The notes: generated by a model from the letters alone, not told the origin. DNA of 64,000 nt from Ferrovibrio sp964218355 (GCF_964218355.1 NZ_CAXPMC010000024.1:11647-75646); one strand, 5' to 3'; positions 33,307 through 42,479 are shown, counted from the first letter of the stretch. A program made the numbers and translations.

Positions 33307-34799
33307 GCGGCGTCCCCCTCCTGCGGTCCTGCATCCGGCGGCATGGCTTCCGGCGCCACATGGGACAGGAAATCCTCGAATTTTCCGGTCGGCCCGCGCG
33401 CAATGGCATCCGGATAGCTGAAATCGATCTGCCAGTGCGGCCCGAATTCCCCATGCAGGTAATCCGCCAGCAGAGCCTCCTCGGCCGCGGTATAGGGACG
33501 GGCGGTGACCAGCCGGGCCTCGATCCGGGCAAGGCTGTGCTGGACCAGCTGGAACTGCTGCACCGGCGGCATGTCGCCGGCCTGTGCGAAAACGGCGGCA
33601 AAGCCTGTCTCGCTCAGGCTCGGCCAGCGGGCACTGCCGTCGGGATAGCGCAGCATGTTGCGCTGGCGGCCGAGGATACGCTCGATCACGGGCAATGTGC
33701 GGCCACAGGCGCAGGTCCTGCCTCGGGTTGCCAGGTCGCCGATTTCGTAGCGGATCAGGGGGGCGGCAAAATTGTGCAGCGACGTCAGCACCACCCGGCC
33801 CGTCTCGCCCGGCCGGCATTCGCGGCCATCGGCATCGAGAATCTCGACCAGCATGGCTTCCGGCTGCTCGTGATAGCAGTCATGCACAGGGCATTGCAGG
33901 GCGATCGGACCGGCCTCCTTGGCGGAATACATGTCGACGATCCGCACATTCCATGCCTGCCGGGCAAGCGTGCGGCAGGCCGGGTCAAGCACCTCGCCGA
34001 AGCAGCCGACCTGCTGCAGGAACGGCAGGGAAATCCGGTGCGACAGGCAGTGCCGCGCCAGCGCCTCGATCACGGAAGGATAGGCTATCAGGTAGGACGG
34101 CTCGAAGGCGCGCAGCTGTTCCAGCTGGGTGGCCGTGTCCAGGCGCAGGCTGATGGCAAGGGCGGGCCCCGTTCTCACCACATGCTCGGTGGCTTTTTCC
34201 CAGGTGCCGGAATGGCGTATGCCTGCGGCGGCGCCCCCATCCACTTCCTCGATGAATGCCGCCTTGCAGCCCAGCTTGCGACCGGCCCATTGATGCTGGC
34301 GCAGCACCAGTGCGGTCTTGAACAGATGGGTCAGCGTGGTGCTGATGGAATGCAGCGGCCGGCCCGATGATCCGCTGGTGAAATGCTGCAGCAGGGCGCC
34401 ATGGTCCTGCGGCGGGCTGTCACTCCGCCAGGCCGCGCCGGCAGCCTGCAGCATCGACCGGTCGACCACTGGCAGGCGCTGCCAGTCTTTCCGCGAGCGG
34501 ATATCATCCGGTGCGAGGCCCGCCCGCCCGTAGATCTCGCGATAGAGCGGTGTCGTCGCCCAGGCATGCTGCAGAATTGCCTTGGTCTGCCGCCATTGCC
34601 GTTCGGCAAGATCAGCCTCCGGCCACCATTGCGTCTGCTCGAGTTGGTACAGAAGCGCCGCGATCCCGGCTGCCCAGGGATTGGGGATCTGCGGCCATTC
34701 GGTCTGGCTGATCTGGCTGAAGAACTCGAGTGATGTCGCAGCGCTGGGGGCGCCAGATTCAGCATCACGAGCCATCAATACGTCTTCCCCGAACTCCAT
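33303..34799 (-). CDS. PaaK/F390-synthetase-like adenylate-forming enzyme
   Basis: 498 residues. It resembles phenylacetate-CoA ligase and coenzyme F390 synthetase: WRQTKAILQHAWATTPLYREIYGRAGL at the N-terminus, the nucleotide loop HFTSGSSGRPLHSIS, VDMYSAKEAGPIALQC in the A5 position, GRVVLTSLHNFAAPLIRYEIGDLA, and the CACGRTLPVIERILGRQ segment with a Cys pair. Such enzymes make an acyl-adenylate and pass it to CoA, an amine or another acceptor. It is coupled to a GNAT gene. It lies on the opposite strand from the RiPP precursor, sharing a 710-base divergent region, so a role in tailoring the peptide is possible but unproved. The ATG at 34799 is chosen for length; 34775 is an alternative. Confidence 0.8.
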   Translation of the reverse strand: MEFGEDVLMARDAESGAPSAATSLEFFSQISQTEWPQIPNPWAAGIAALLYQLEQTQWWPEADLAERQWRQTKAILQHAWATTPLYREIYGRAGLAPDDIRSRKDWQRLPVVDRSMLQAAGAAWRSDSPPQDHGALLQHFTSGSSGRPLHSISTTLTHLFKTALVLRQHQWAGRKLGCKAAFIEEVDGGAAAGIRHSGTWEKATEHVVRTGPALAISLRLDTATQLEQLRAFEPSYLIAYPSVIEALARHCLSHRISLPFLQQVGCFGEVLDPACRTLARQAWNVRIVDMYSAKEAGPIALQCPVHDCYHEQPEAMLVEILDADGRECRPGETGRVVLTSLHNFAAPLIRYEIGDLATRGRTCACGRTLPVIERILGRQRNMLRYPDGSARWPSLSETGFAAVFAQAGDMPPVQQFQLVQHSLARIEARLVTARPYTAAEEALLADYLHGEFGPHWQIDFSYPDAIARGPTGKFEDFLSHVAPEAMPPDAGPQEGDAA

Positions 34800-35350
34800 G
34801 ACGATTATCCGCGGAGCGTAGTGGAACCGGACCCTCCGCGCCACCGCTGTCACGACGGATATTCGCGGATGAATGCTATCGTAAACAATCCGCCTGTTCA
34901 CAACGGCAGGCCTGATGCACCACTTCTGCGCAGAGGGTGCTTCGAGGTCCGTGTGGACCGTATGCCGGCGATGGGAGGCAGATCCGCGAAGCAGTCATGG
35001 CAATCCCGTTCACGAGATTGCAGCTGCATGCGGCACAGCGGAATGCTGTACAGTGGAATGCGGCGATCAATCCGCACCATCGTGTATTTTGCCTTGTCTG
35101 TGATGCAGAGACATCTCGACAACTCTCTGCGCGATCAGAGCCGGAGCCCGGGCGAGATTGATTGCGGCCGGCGCAACCGCCCGGGCAAATGCTTCAGGAG
35201 CGTCTCGGTATGTCGCCGCGAACATCTCACCGGCATTTGCGCAATTTCATCCAGGTTAAATAAGAACACTGCAGTGGATGCCGCGGCTGCCGGCCTGCGA
35301 TGATTTTGGTGCTGCGCTGACGGCGTGCGGGGTGGGTGGCAACATTCCGG

Positions 35351-35389
35351 TGTCTTGGATGCCCTGATTTCACCAGCGCATCCAAGACA
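35351..35389. repeat. Perfect 12-bp inverted repeat upstream of the RiPP precursor
   Basis: TGTCTTGGATGC (35351-35362) and GCATCCAAGACA (35378-35389) are exact reverse complements with a 15-base spacer, which itself can pair CTG with CAG. It lies about 65 bases before the promoter -35. It could be an operator, a terminator of an unannotated transcript, or part of a small RNA. Confidence 0.8.
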
Positions 35390-35455
35390 AGTGGTCGGGT
35401 TTCATGGTATTTCAGCAGGTGCATACACCAATAATCAGCAGAAAATAAGGATTAT

Positions 35456-35484
35456 TTGACATATGGTTGCATGATTAATAGATT
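35456..35484 (+). promoter_or_regulatory. Sigma70-type promoter of the RiPP operon
   Basis: TTGACA (35456-35461), a 17-base spacer and TAGATT (35479-35484) in AT-rich sequence, 25 bases before the precursor ATG. A GAAGG ribosome site lies between. Confidence 0.7.
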
Positions 35485-35509
35485 GCTACTTTAAAGATAT
35501 GAAGGCGTC

Positions 35510-35839
35510 ATGAACTGGGGGCGGATCATGATGGGATTCGGGGCGAAGTTCCGACGTGCTTCACGTGGCCTGCCGGCAATCCTGCTGGCCGCGTTTTCCC
35601 TGTCCGGTGCCGGCAGTGCGGCGGCCGCTGCGCCGCAGCCGGAGGTCTCCGGCCTCTCCGGTTTCGAGGCACGGGTGGCGCGGGTGCGCGCGGCGCTGAC
35701 GACCGATGCATCCGGCGCCGGCGGCCAGGGCGGGGCAGACGATGGCGCGGGCGCCGCCCGGCGCTTCGCGCAATGGTACAACTGGGCGAACTGGCCCAAT
35801 TTCTGGAACAACTGGGGCAACTTCTGGCGCAACTTCTGA
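35510..35839 (+). CDS. GrrA-like RiPP precursor with six W-x-N motifs
   Basis: 109 residues. An N-terminal signal-like segment (basic start, hydrophobic core PAILLAAFSLSGAGSAAAAA) is followed by VSGLSGFEARVARVRAALTTDAS, which resembles the leader recognised in GrrA precursors (a short FEARVARVRAAL helix), and a Gly/Ala-rich spacer. The last 21 residues hold six W-x-N triplets: W89-Y-N, W92-A-N, W95-P-N, W99-N-N, W102-G-N and W106-R-N. Radical SAM 3-CyFE enzymes link the aromatic ring of residue 1 to the side chain (C-beta) of residue 3 in such triplets, giving cyclophane (triceptide) peptides. The next gene encodes a matching maturase. The product is predicted to be exported; its activity is unknown. 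Confidence 0.85.
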   Translation: MNWGRIMMGFGAKFRRASRGLPAILLAAFSLSGAGSAAAAAPQPEVSGLSGFEARVARVRAALTTDASGAGGQGGADDGAGAARRFAQWYNWANWPNFWNNWGNFWRNF

Positions 35840-35855
35840 CGCGCGGGCGACGATC

Positions 35856-37085
35856 ATGGCGATCCGCACAGCCAGTTCCTCCGCCATCGCCCCGGCCATC
35901 GTCCCGGCCATCCGGGCGGCCGCCAGCATGCCGCGCATCGACCTGCTGGTCCTGCAGCCCTCGGCCTTCTGCAACATCGACTGCGACTACTGCTATCTGC
36001 CGGATCGCGGCAACCGCCGCCGGATGAGCCTGGACACGCTGGAGCGCGCGCTCGACCGGGTGTTCGGCAGCGACATGCTTGGCGGCCATCTCAGCATCGT
36101 CTGGCATGCCGGCGAACCGCTCGCCGTGCCGCGCCGGTTCTACGACCAGGCCTTCGCCGTGATCGACCGGCTGCGACCGGCGGGGCTGTCGGTCAGCCAT
36201 GCGATGCAGACCAACGCGACGCTGCTGGACGCGGACTGGGCGGCCTTCATCCGCGCCCACAACATCCAGATCGGCGTCAGCCTCGACGGGCCGCAGGCGC
36301 TGCACGATGCGCATCGCCGTACCCGCACGGGCGGCGGAACCTTCGACCGCACCATGGCGGGGGTTCGCGTGCTGCAGGCGGCCGGCATCCCGTTTCATGT
36401 GATCGCCGTGCTCAGTGCCGACAGTCTCGGCCACGCCGCCGAGATCCACGATTTCTTCGCCGCGCACGGCATCCGGCAGGTCGGCTTCAATTACGACGAG
36501 CAGGATGGCGCCCAGCGCCGCTCGTCAATGGACTTCGCCGGTGCCGAGGCTGCCTACGGGGCTTTCCTCGGGCATTTCCTGGACCGGGCGCTGGCCGCGC
36601 CCGGCAGCGCCATCGTCGTCCGCGAACTGGCCGGTGCGGCGGCGGCCATCGCCGGCCCGCCGGACGTGCAGGCGGCCAACCACCAGGCCGATGCCTTCGG
36701 CATCCTCTGCGTCGATGTCGACGGCAATGTCAGCACCTTCTCGCCGGAACTGCTCGGCCTGCGCGATGCGCGGCTCGGCGATTTCATCATCGGCAATGTG
36801 CATCGCGACAGCCTGCAGGACATGACGGCGCAACCGTATCTGCACGCCCTGCAGCGCGAGATCGATGCGGGTGTGGCCGCCTGCCGGCGCGACTGCCCGT
36901 GTTTCCGGTTCTGCGGCGGCGGCGCGCCGGCCAACAAGCTGGCCGAGACCGGCCGCCTTGATGTGACCGAGACGTTGTACTGTCGGCTGACCAAAAAGGC
37001 TGTGCTGGAAACGGTACTGGGCGCGCTGGAGACGCGGCTCGGCTTCGCGGGCCCGGCCGGCGGCAGTTGTGGGAGGGATGACTGA
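35856..37085 (+). CDS. grrM: GrrM-type cyclophane-forming radical SAM/SPASM maturase
   Basis: 409 residues. The radical SAM cluster motif is FCNIDCDYCYL (Cys39, Cys43, Cys46), preceded by the LLVLQPSAFCN strand characteristic of GrrM. WHAGEPL, QTNATLLD, IGVSLDGPQALHDAHRRTRTGGGTF and VGFNYDEQDGAQRRSS follow, all typical of that group. A C-terminal SPASM region has Cys-rich CRRDCPCFRFCGGGAPANK and a later Cys in TLYCRLTKKA for auxiliary Fe-S clusters. The expected reaction is C-C cross-linking of W-x-N triplets in the upstream precursor. The gene starts 16 bases after the precursor and its stop overlaps the next start (TGATG). The first ~24 residues are an Ala-rich extension; a start at the internal Met25 is possible. 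Confidence 0.9.
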   Translation: MAIRTASSSAIAPAIVPAIRAAASMPRIDLLVLQPSAFCNIDCDYCYLPDRGNRRRMSLDTLERALDRVFGSDMLGGHLSIVWHAGEPLAVPRRFYDQAFAVIDRLRPAGLSVSHAMQTNATLLDADWAAFIRAHNIQIGVSLDGPQALHDAHRRTRTGGGTFDRTMAGVRVLQAAGIPFHVIAVLSADSLGHAAEIHDFFAAHGIRQVGFNYDEQDGAQRRSSMDFAGAEAAYGAFLGHFLDRALAAPGSAIVVRELAGAAAAIAGPPDVQAANHQADAFGILCVDVDGNVSTFSPELLGLRDARLGDFIIGNVHRDSLQDMTAQPYLHALQREIDAGVAACRRDCPCFRFCGGGAPANKLAETGRLDVTETLYCRLTKKAVLETVLGALETRLGFAGPAGGSCGRDD

Positions 37086-39910
37086 TGGCCTCGTACCGAC
37101 TGGGTGACCATCCGCGCATTCGCACCGGCCTGAAAGGGACCGGCGCTGTCGTCGTGGCCTGTCTGGTGCTGTATGGCGCGCATGGCGTGATGCTGTGGGC
37201 CGGCTGGGACTGGTACCGCCGGATGCCCTGGGCCGATGGCGATCGCGGCAGGGGCCTGATCCTGATTGCCGATCCGGTGGTCTATACCCGCGAGCGGCTG
37301 GTCAACGACCGTTTCCAGCAGCAGCACTGGCTGCAGGCCATGCTGGAAGACACCGTCAGGCTGACGGCGACCGGCGCCTTCGACTCCGTCCAGGCGCGCG
37401 GCAGCGAGATGGACCGGCGCGGCATCGCGGCGCGGGCCCTGGTGGGGTTTGGCGGTGCGCCGGCTGAGGCCGAGAAAGACAAGAAGAAGGACGGCGAAAC
37501 CGAGAAACCTGAAAGAGAGCGGCCGGTCGCGGCCGATGGGCCACGGCTGGAAGCCCTGCCGATTGACCGTTTCCGCGATCAGAGCGCCTATCGCGATGCG
37601 ATCCGGCAGGAGCTGATGCAGACCGAACTGGACGACAGTCACGATATTGCCGGCAATACCCTTGTCCGGCTCGATTTCAATGCGACCGTTCTGCCGACTG
37701 CGGAAACCAGCGTGCCTGCCCTGATCGCGGTCGTGGCGAAGGAAGCGGGCGAGGGCAGCAAGCCCGAATTGCCGCGCGAGCCTTATGAGGACATCTACCG
37801 GGAATGGCGCTTCCACCTGCAGACACAGTATGACGCGGCGGTCGACAATCTGACGCAGCTGGCGCAGGCGAAAGGCGGTGAGATCGAGAAGACGACGGGG
37901 CAGGATCTGGCGCGGATCGGCCAGTACATGACCCGCGAGATCGTGCGCAATCTCGCACAGTATCCGCAGGCGCTGTCCGGAATCGCGATCACCCCGGATA
38001 TTGTCGATTCCTGCATCGAGTTCCGCGAGGCTTTCATGGCCCCTGCAGGGGAACAGCAGGCCGCCGTGCATGACGCAACCTGTCGCGCCTATGTGCTGTA
38101 CCGCTATGTCGTCAACGGCCTGAAATACTCACTGGAACGGCGGCGGGCGCAGTCGTTCGAGATGCAGGTCCGGGCCCTCGCGCAGAAGAATCCCGGGCTG
38201 GACAGCAAGCTCAACAGCAGGCAGGCGGGGCCGGACAATGTGCCGCGGGCTGCCGGCTCTCACACCGACCCGATCCAGGAGGTCATCAAGGGGTGGTTTG
38301 TCAATGCCACGATCCAGTGTCGGCAGTCATCGACGAGCGCGGAGGGCGGTGGGCCGTCAGCTGGCCGGACCGTGAATATCGAGGGCGACGATCTGCCCTG
38401 CCCGGAACTGCCGGATTCTGTCCGCGACAAACTGGATGCCGACTTCCTGCTTTTCGATTTCTTCCATGTCACGCCGGCGCATCCGGCCGAGAGAATAGCC
38501 GGCGGCGTCAAGGGCATTGCCGGCCACATGTCGGAAAGCCTGGAATGCCAGTTGCGTCAGGAAGCGACGCGTCAGGGCTGTAAGGTCGAAAGCCTGCCGC
38601 CGGAAGCCATTCTGCGCGACTATACCTCGCGCGAGCCGCAGGTGCGGCGGGCGATAGCGCATTATCTGGCCAACATCATCAGGAATGCCGAGGGCGATCA
38701 GGATGCGCGGTCGCTGGTCAGCAAATACTATTTTGTCACCGTGGAGGATTGCGGGATCTATCGCTGCCGCCTGGTGCTGACGCCGAAGGACGGCGGTGTG
38801 AATGCCCTCAAGACGGCACTTGAGGAAAACCGGATGTTCACCTATGCGGTGAATCCCAAGCAGCTGGCCGAGCGCACCCACCTCCGGTCCGAGATCGGGC
38901 AGATGATGCAGCTGCTGGGGCAGGTGCGCGGCAACGCATCCGGCCGTCCAGCCGATATGGCGGCGGCATTGTCCTATTTCAGGGAAAGCGCCCGCAGCGA
39001 CGAGGGTCTGCGGCGGCATCCGCTGGTCGTCGGTTTTGCCGAGCAGCGCGGGAATAGTGGGGGGGCTTCCAGGAAATACCGCAGTGAAACGATGTTCGGC
39101 TGGCTGATCCGGCCGCCGGCAGCCCGTTCGGGCGGCCGGATCAGCCATGTCGCTGTCGAGCGCACCCTGTCGGCCACGGTATCGCTGCCGAGCTGGTGGC
39201 GGACGCTGGACCTCTATATCTACCGCTGCTGGCTGCCGGAGCGGTCACGGGGCGAGTTCGTCATCGCGGATGGCAATACGCCGGCACGCGGCAAAGACCT
39301 GCTCGAATACTGCAGGAAGAATATGATGGAGGAGCCGAAGCCGGTTCGCATCGATCTGCCGCGTTCGGTGGTTGATATATCGCGGCATCTCGGTTTCCAG
39401 GTCATCGAGGAACCGTATGTCAAGGTCTCGACAACCTTCACGCAGCAGGCCCTCGAGATTGGCCGGCCGGGCCAGATCGTTCTCGAGGGCGGGCGGCTGT
39501 GGCGCAGTACCGTCGTCACGCTCGGCATGCAGCGCGCCGACCAGATCATCGTGACGCCGCACATGCAGGGAATCATTGCCGTCTTCAACTGTGTCCTGCC
39601 GCCGGCCGATTGGCCGTCCGGCCGCCCGCGCATCGTGGCCGATTTCGATACCACCACAGCTGCAGCGCCGTTCACCGGGCATTTCGCCAATGCGGTGGTC
39701 TGGACCAGCGAGGGCCGGACCACGCCGATGCCGGTCACGCTGAAGCCATTCCGCATGGGCATGGTGCAGGTTGCGGCTGCGGGGCCGGCCATGCAGCCGG
39801 CCGGCCAGACGGCCACGAAAGACACGGCCAGGGAAAAGGCCGGCTCTCTGCCGTCAGCCCTGGCGGTTCCCGTCCAGTCTCCCTGCTGGGAAAACCCCCG
39901 TTACCGCTAG
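37085..39910 (+). CDS. Large single-pass membrane protein of the RiPP operon, unknown function
   Basis: 941 residues. One hydrophobic helix near the N-terminus (about residues 18-40, TGAVVVACLVLYGAHGVMLWAGW) is followed by a basic stretch, and the rest is soluble, so it is probably anchored with the bulk in the periplasm; topology is inferred. A charged Lys/Glu-rich segment lies at about 130-150. There is no recognisable protease, ABC, TonB or transpeptidase motif. Scattered paired cysteines (EDCGIYRCRL) might form disulfides. The start codon overlaps the maturase stop by one base, so it is translationally coupled and should serve the same pathway, for instance leader removal, export or display. 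I do not recognise the family. Confidence 0.72.
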   Translation: MASYRLGDHPRIRTGLKGTGAVVVACLVLYGAHGVMLWAGWDWYRRMPWADGDRGRGLILIADPVVYTRERLVNDRFQQQHWLQAMLEDTVRLTATGAFDSVQARGSEMDRRGIAARALVGFGGAPAEAEKDKKKDGETEKPERERPVAADGPRLEALPIDRFRDQSAYRDAIRQELMQTELDDSHDIAGNTLVRLDFNATVLPTAETSVPALIAVVAKEAGEGSKPELPREPYEDIYREWRFHLQTQYDAAVDNLTQLAQAKGGEIEKTTGQDLARIGQYMTREIVRNLAQYPQALSGIAITPDIVDSCIEFREAFMAPAGEQQAAVHDATCRAYVLYRYVVNGLKYSLERRRAQSFEMQVRALAQKNPGLDSKLNSRQAGPDNVPRAAGSHTDPIQEVIKGWFVNATIQCRQSSTSAEGGGPSAGRTVNIEGDDLPCPELPDSVRDKLDADFLLFDFFHVTPAHPAERIAGGVKGIAGHMSESLECQLRQEATRQGCKVESLPPEAILRDYTSREPQVRRAIAHYLANIIRNAEGDQDARSLVSKYYFVTVEDCGIYRCRLVLTPKDGGVNALKTALEENRMFTYAVNPKQLAERTHLRSEIGQMMQLLGQVRGNASGRPADMAAALSYFRESARSDEGLRRHPLVVGFAEQRGNSGGASRKYRSETMFGWLIRPPAARSGGRISHVAVERTLSATVSLPSWWRTLDLYIYRCWLPERSRGEFVIADGNTPARGKDLLEYCRKNMMEEPKPVRIDLPRSVVDISRHLGFQVIEEPYVKVSTTFTQQALEIGRPGQIVLEGGRLWRSTVVTLGMQRADQIIVTPHMQGIIAVFNCVLPPADWPSGRPRIVADFDTTTAAAPFTGHFANAVVWTSEGRTTPMPVTLKPFRMGMVQVAAAGPAMQPAGQTATKDTAREKAGSLPSALAVPVQSPCWENPRYR

Positions 39911-39926
39911 CCTCGCCGCTGCCCCG

Positions 39927-41441
39927 TCACCGTGCGAAGGCCAGCCTTCTGTAGCCCAGCGCTTCGGCGATGTGGATGCGGCGCACGGCGGCGTCGCCCT
40001 GCAGGTCGGCCAGGGTGCGCGCCACCCGCAGCACCCGGTGATAGCCGCGCGCGGTCAGGTGCAGCATGCCGGCGGCCTCGGTCAGCAGGTCACGGCCGGC
40101 CGGCTCCGGTGCCGCCACGCGGTCGAGCAGTTCGCCATCGGCCTCGGCATTGGTGCGGATGCCATGGCTGCGATAGCGGTCGCGCTGGATGTCGCGGGCG
40201 CGGGCAACGCGGGCGGCGACCGCTTCGCTGCCTTCGCGCGGCGGCGGCGCCGACAGGTCGGTGGCGCTGACGGCGGGTACTTCCAGCGCCAGGTCGATGC
40301 GGTCGAGCAAAGGCCCCGAGATGCGCGCCTGGTATTCGCCGGCGCAGCGCGGTGCCCGCGCGCAGGCCAGGGCCGGATCGCCGAGATGGCCGCAGCGGCA
40401 CGGGTTCATCGCCGCCACCAGCTGCACCCGCGCCGGATAGGTGACATGGGCATTGGCGCGCGCCACCACCGCCTGGCCGGATTCCAGCGGCTGGCGCAGG
40501 GAGTCGAGGGTCTGGCGGCTGAATTCCGGCAGCTCGTCGAGGAACAGCACGCCCAGATGCGCGAGGCTGACCTCGCCGGGCCGCGCACGCAGGCCGCCGC
40601 CGACCAGGGCTGCCATCGAGGCGGAATGATGGGGGCTGCGGAACGGCCGCCGGCGGGTCAGCCGTCCGCCCGGCAGCTGGCCGGCCAGCGAGGCGATCAT
40701 GCTGACCTCGAGAATCTCGGCGGCATCCAGCGGCGGCAGGATGCCGGGCAGGCGCTGGGCCAGCATCGACTTGCCGGCGCCGGGCGGCCCGACCAGCAGC
40801 AGGTTATGGGCGCCGGCCGCCGCGATCTCCAGCGCGCGTTTGGCGCTGTCCTGGCCCTTGATGTCGCGCAGGTCCGGGGCCGGTGCGTCGTCGCCGGCGG
40901 CACTGGCGGCCACCGGCGGGCTCAGCACCTGCGCGCCCCTGATATGGTTGACCAGGGCCAGCAGGGAGGGCGCCGCCAGCACCCGCGCCGGATCGCCGGC
41001 CCAGGCGGCCTCGCCGCCCTGCGCCGCCGGGCAGATCAGGCCGCGCGCCTCGCCATGGGCGGCCAGAGCCGCCGGCAGCACGCCGGCCACCGGACCCAGC
41101 GCGCCATCGAGCCCGAGTTCGCCGAGCGCGACATACTCTTCCAGCGCATCCGGCGGCAGCACGCCCATGGCGCCGAGCAAAGCCAGCGCGATCGGCAGGT
41201 CGTAATGGCTGCCTTCCTTGGGCAGGTCGGCCGGGGCGAGATTGACGGTGATGCGTTTCGGCGGCAGCGACAGGCCGATGGCGCCGAGCGCGCCGCGCAC
41301 CCGCTCGCGGCTTTCGCCGACCGCCTTGTCGGGCAGGCCGACCACCGCAAAGGCCGGCAGGCCGTTGGAAAGCTGCACCTGCACATCCACCGGCATCACC
41401 TCGATGCCCTGGAACGCCACCGTCCTGCAATGCGCGACCAT
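39927..41441 (-). CDS. comM: YifB/ComM-family Mg chelatase-like AAA ATPase
   Basis: 504 residues. The N-terminal Lon-like domain has IEVMPVDVQVQLSNGLPAFAVVGLPDKAVGESRERVRGAL. The Walker A is GPPGAGKSMLAQRLPGILP (about residues 219-237), with the conserved RPFRSPHHSASMAALVGGG, Walker B GVLFLDELPEF, and MNPCRCGHLGDPALACARAP, where the Cys-rich insert is typical. ComM is a hexameric helicase promoting branch migration during natural transformation. Length is normal. The ATG at 41441 is preferred to 41501 because the family starts with the A-x-C-R-T-V-A-F-Q-G segment. It converges on the membrane-protein gene, 16 bases apart. Confidence 0.93.
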   Translation of the reverse strand: MVAHCRTVAFQGIEVMPVDVQVQLSNGLPAFAVVGLPDKAVGESRERVRGALGAIGLSLPPKRITVNLAPADLPKEGSHYDLPIALALLGAMGVLPPDALEEYVALGELGLDGALGPVAGVLPAALAAHGEARGLICPAAQGGEAAWAGDPARVLAAPSLLALVNHIRGAQVLSPPVAASAAGDDAPAPDLRDIKGQDSAKRALEIAAAGAHNLLLVGPPGAGKSMLAQRLPGILPPLDAAEILEVSMIASLAGQLPGGRLTRRRPFRSPHHSASMAALVGGGLRARPGEVSLAHLGVLFLDELPEFSRQTLDSLRQPLESGQAVVARANAHVTYPARVQLVAAMNPCRCGHLGDPALACARAPRCAGEYQARISGPLLDRIDLALEVPAVSATDLSAPPPREGSEAVAARVARARDIQRDRYRSHGIRTNAEADGELLDRVAAPEPAGRDLLTEAAGMLHLTARGYHRVLRVARTLADLQGDAAVRRIHIAEALGYRRLAFAR

Positions 41442-41507
41442 GCAGCCGCCCGAGCCGTTATTCCTGTTTTGATCCCTACGATTGTTTATCCCAGATTGCA
41501 ATATTCC

Positions 41508-42284
41508 TTATATGGGCTCGCATAAGAATGTATTTTCTCGCTGCCGGCCAGCTATGACCGGCTGTAGCGCTGGACCAGCAGCTCGGCGGCCGCCCGGTAG
41601 GCGGCTCTTCAGGTCCTCGACCAGTCTCTGGTCTGCCACGGCCCGGCCGCGGTCCGAACTGCCTGCCGTTTCGGTGAAGGGTTCGGGGGCAAAGGTGTCC
41701 CATTGTCCGGTCTTCACGTCGATCACTGCCATCATCAGGCGGATGCGCATGCCCTGTGTTTCGTCGGGGATGGAGCCGCCGATGATCGGCAGCCACGACA
41801 GCACCTTGGCACCGGTCCCTTCCCGGGCCGATTCCAGCATGCCCCAGTAGACCACGACAGTCTGGTATCCGCCTCTGGCCGCGGCCAGCCGGAAGAGCTG
41901 TGCGTATTTCGCGCCCTCGCTGCTGGCAGGCAGCGGCATGCCGGTGAAGGCTGCCACTGTGTAGTAGCGTTCGAGGGCTGCCACCATGTCGTGGTCGGGG
42001 AAGGGTGCGCCCGACTGTACCAGCATGATTGTCGAGCCCTTGCGCATCCCGATCGGCTGCTTCTCGGTGACAGCCCTGCGGATGTCCTCCTCGGTGATCG
42101 GCCGATCAGTGTCGACTCCAAGCACGTCATAGGCCGTTAATTCGCCCCGGTAGAATGGATTGGCGGTCGTTTGGCGGGAAGTCTGATACCCGGAATTCGA
42201 GATTGACCGGGTCTCGCAGGCGGCCACGGCAAGCAGGATGGCTGCCAGCATGGTGCCACGCCGGAGAAATCGTGCGGTATTCAT
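41508..42284 (-). CDS. Lipoprotein of unknown function
   Basis: 258 residues. A signal peptide with lipobox (AAILLAVAAC, Cys23 as the lipidated residue) shows that it is a membrane lipoprotein. Later segments, GMRKGSTIMLVQSGAPFPDHDMVAALERYY and TVVVYWGMLESAREGTGAKVLSWLPIIGGSIPDETQGMRIRLMMAVIDVKTGQWDTFAPEPF, resemble proteobacterial lipoproteins without assigned function that may assemble or degrade envelope components. It lies 66 bases upstream of comM on the same strand but is not obviously related to it. It might belong to the accessory region beside it. Confidence 0.82.
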   Translation of the reverse strand: MNTARFLRRGTMLAAILLAVAACETRSISNSGYQTSRQTTANPFYRGELTAYDVLGVDTDRPITEEDIRRAVTEKQPIGMRKGSTIMLVQSGAPFPDHDMVAALERYYTVAAFTGMPLPASSEGAKYAQLFRLAAARGGYQTVVVYWGMLESAREGTGAKVLSWLPIIGGSIPDETQGMRIRLMMAVIDVKTGQWDTFAPEPFTETAGSSDRGRAVADQRLVEDLKSRLPGGRRAAGPALQPVIAGRQRENTFLCEPI

Positions 42285-42479
42285 GGGATGCCCCTTTATA
42301 TGATTGGCTGGATGGAAATCTGTAGTCCACCGGGAAAAACGCCCGTCTCTCTGGGCAGACTAGGGCTAATCCCCGAGACATTGCCGCGACATAACCGGGA
42401 CATCGCCATGACTATCCTGTGACCGCCGGCATCTGCCCTGCTTGCCCGGCCCGGCAAAGCCGGCTAAACCTGCGCCCGC

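Larger units (their letters stand above)
34800..35509. other. Divergent intergenic region before the RiPP cluster
   Basis: 710 bases with no gene I can support; several short open frames have no recognisable content. G+C falls towards the right. It contains a perfect 12-bp inverted repeat at 35351 and a good sigma70 promoter at 35456 for the precursor gene. Promoter(s) for the leftward adenylating-enzyme/GNAT pair must lie near its left end but are not obvious. A small RNA cannot be excluded. Confidence 0.6.

Noticed and set aside
34821..35303. A 160-codon open frame in the divergent region before the RiPP cluster
   Set aside because: No ribosome site, no recognisable motif, and its start lies within the divergent promoter region; not supported as a gene.
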